The notes below the pieces were generated by a model. The model was not told the DNA's origin and did not search any database. It worked only from the letters and a program-made list of their open reading frames with translations. The position numbers and the translations under genes were made by a program. 35,364 nt of DNA from Podochytrium sp. JEL0797 (taxonomy: Eukaryota > Chytridiomycota > Chytridiomycetes > Chytridiales > Chytriomycetaceae), in assembly GCA_027596195.1 (NCBI GenBank), contig JADGJG010000162.1, positions 1 through 35,364 on the forward strand, in the 5' to 3' direction. The stretch's first letter is position 1; every line of letters starts with the position of its first letter. This document shows positions 35,355 through 35,364 of this stretch, piece by piece.

Positions 35355-35364
35355 ACAACCCCAA

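Noticed and set aside
35354..35364. CCCCAA at the right end resembling a ciliate telomere unit
   Set aside because: Only one unit, next to an artefactual C-run; gene structures do not suggest a ciliate.

Overview
The window is nuclear DNA from a compact eukaryotic genome. Every gene I could model needs splicing. About 60 introns were placed by hand from GT-AG ends, frame continuity and family conservation; almost all are 46-95 nt, and intergenic gaps are 28-300 bp. Ten protein-coding genes are recognisable, two of them cut by the window edges, plus one small gene or pseudogene of unknown function.

The gene content suggests a zoosporic (flagellated) fungus, such as a chytrid-grade lineage, or a close relative. 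A complete axonemal inner-arm dynein heavy chain (DNAH2 type) implies a motile flagellum. An FTR1 iron permease, a membrane-anchored GH5 exo-glucanase and an Arp9-like actin-related protein are fungal-flavoured. This placement is inference from recalled families and was not tested by phylogeny.

Layout, left to right: 1-174, poly-G/poly-C edge; 175-1220 (+), FTR1 with its 5' end missing; 1485-3172 (-), GH5 glucanase, diverging with only 51 bp between start codons from 3224-4744 (+), a processive GT2 glycan synthase; 4924-9485 (-), a FYVE-less FAB1/PIKfyve PI3P 5-kinase; 9785-10088 (-), a mini-gene whose first exon copies the FAB1 N-terminus; 10270-11462 (+), PRMT1; 11689-15373 (+), AP-2 alpha adaptin with possible 4-nt and 1-nt exons; 15422-17556 (-), CCT6 chaperonin subunit; 17808-32496 (+), DNAH2 in 22 exons; 32561-33850 (+), HEN1 small-RNA methyltransferase; 33879-35274 (+), Arp9-like protein cut by the right edge.

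Functional links: the GH5/GT2 pair looks like a cell-wall glycan module (make and trim) on a shared bidirectional promoter. FAB1 and AP-2 alpha both act in endocytic membrane traffic but are not physically paired. CCT6 (actin and tubulin folding) and DNAH2 (axoneme) share a 251-bp divergent upstream region. The most unusual signals are the introns abutting or splitting start codons in three genes, the micro-exon problem at the AP-2 alpha N-terminus, and the tandem duplicate of the FAB1 5' end. No tRNA, rRNA, transposon or CRISPR array was found.
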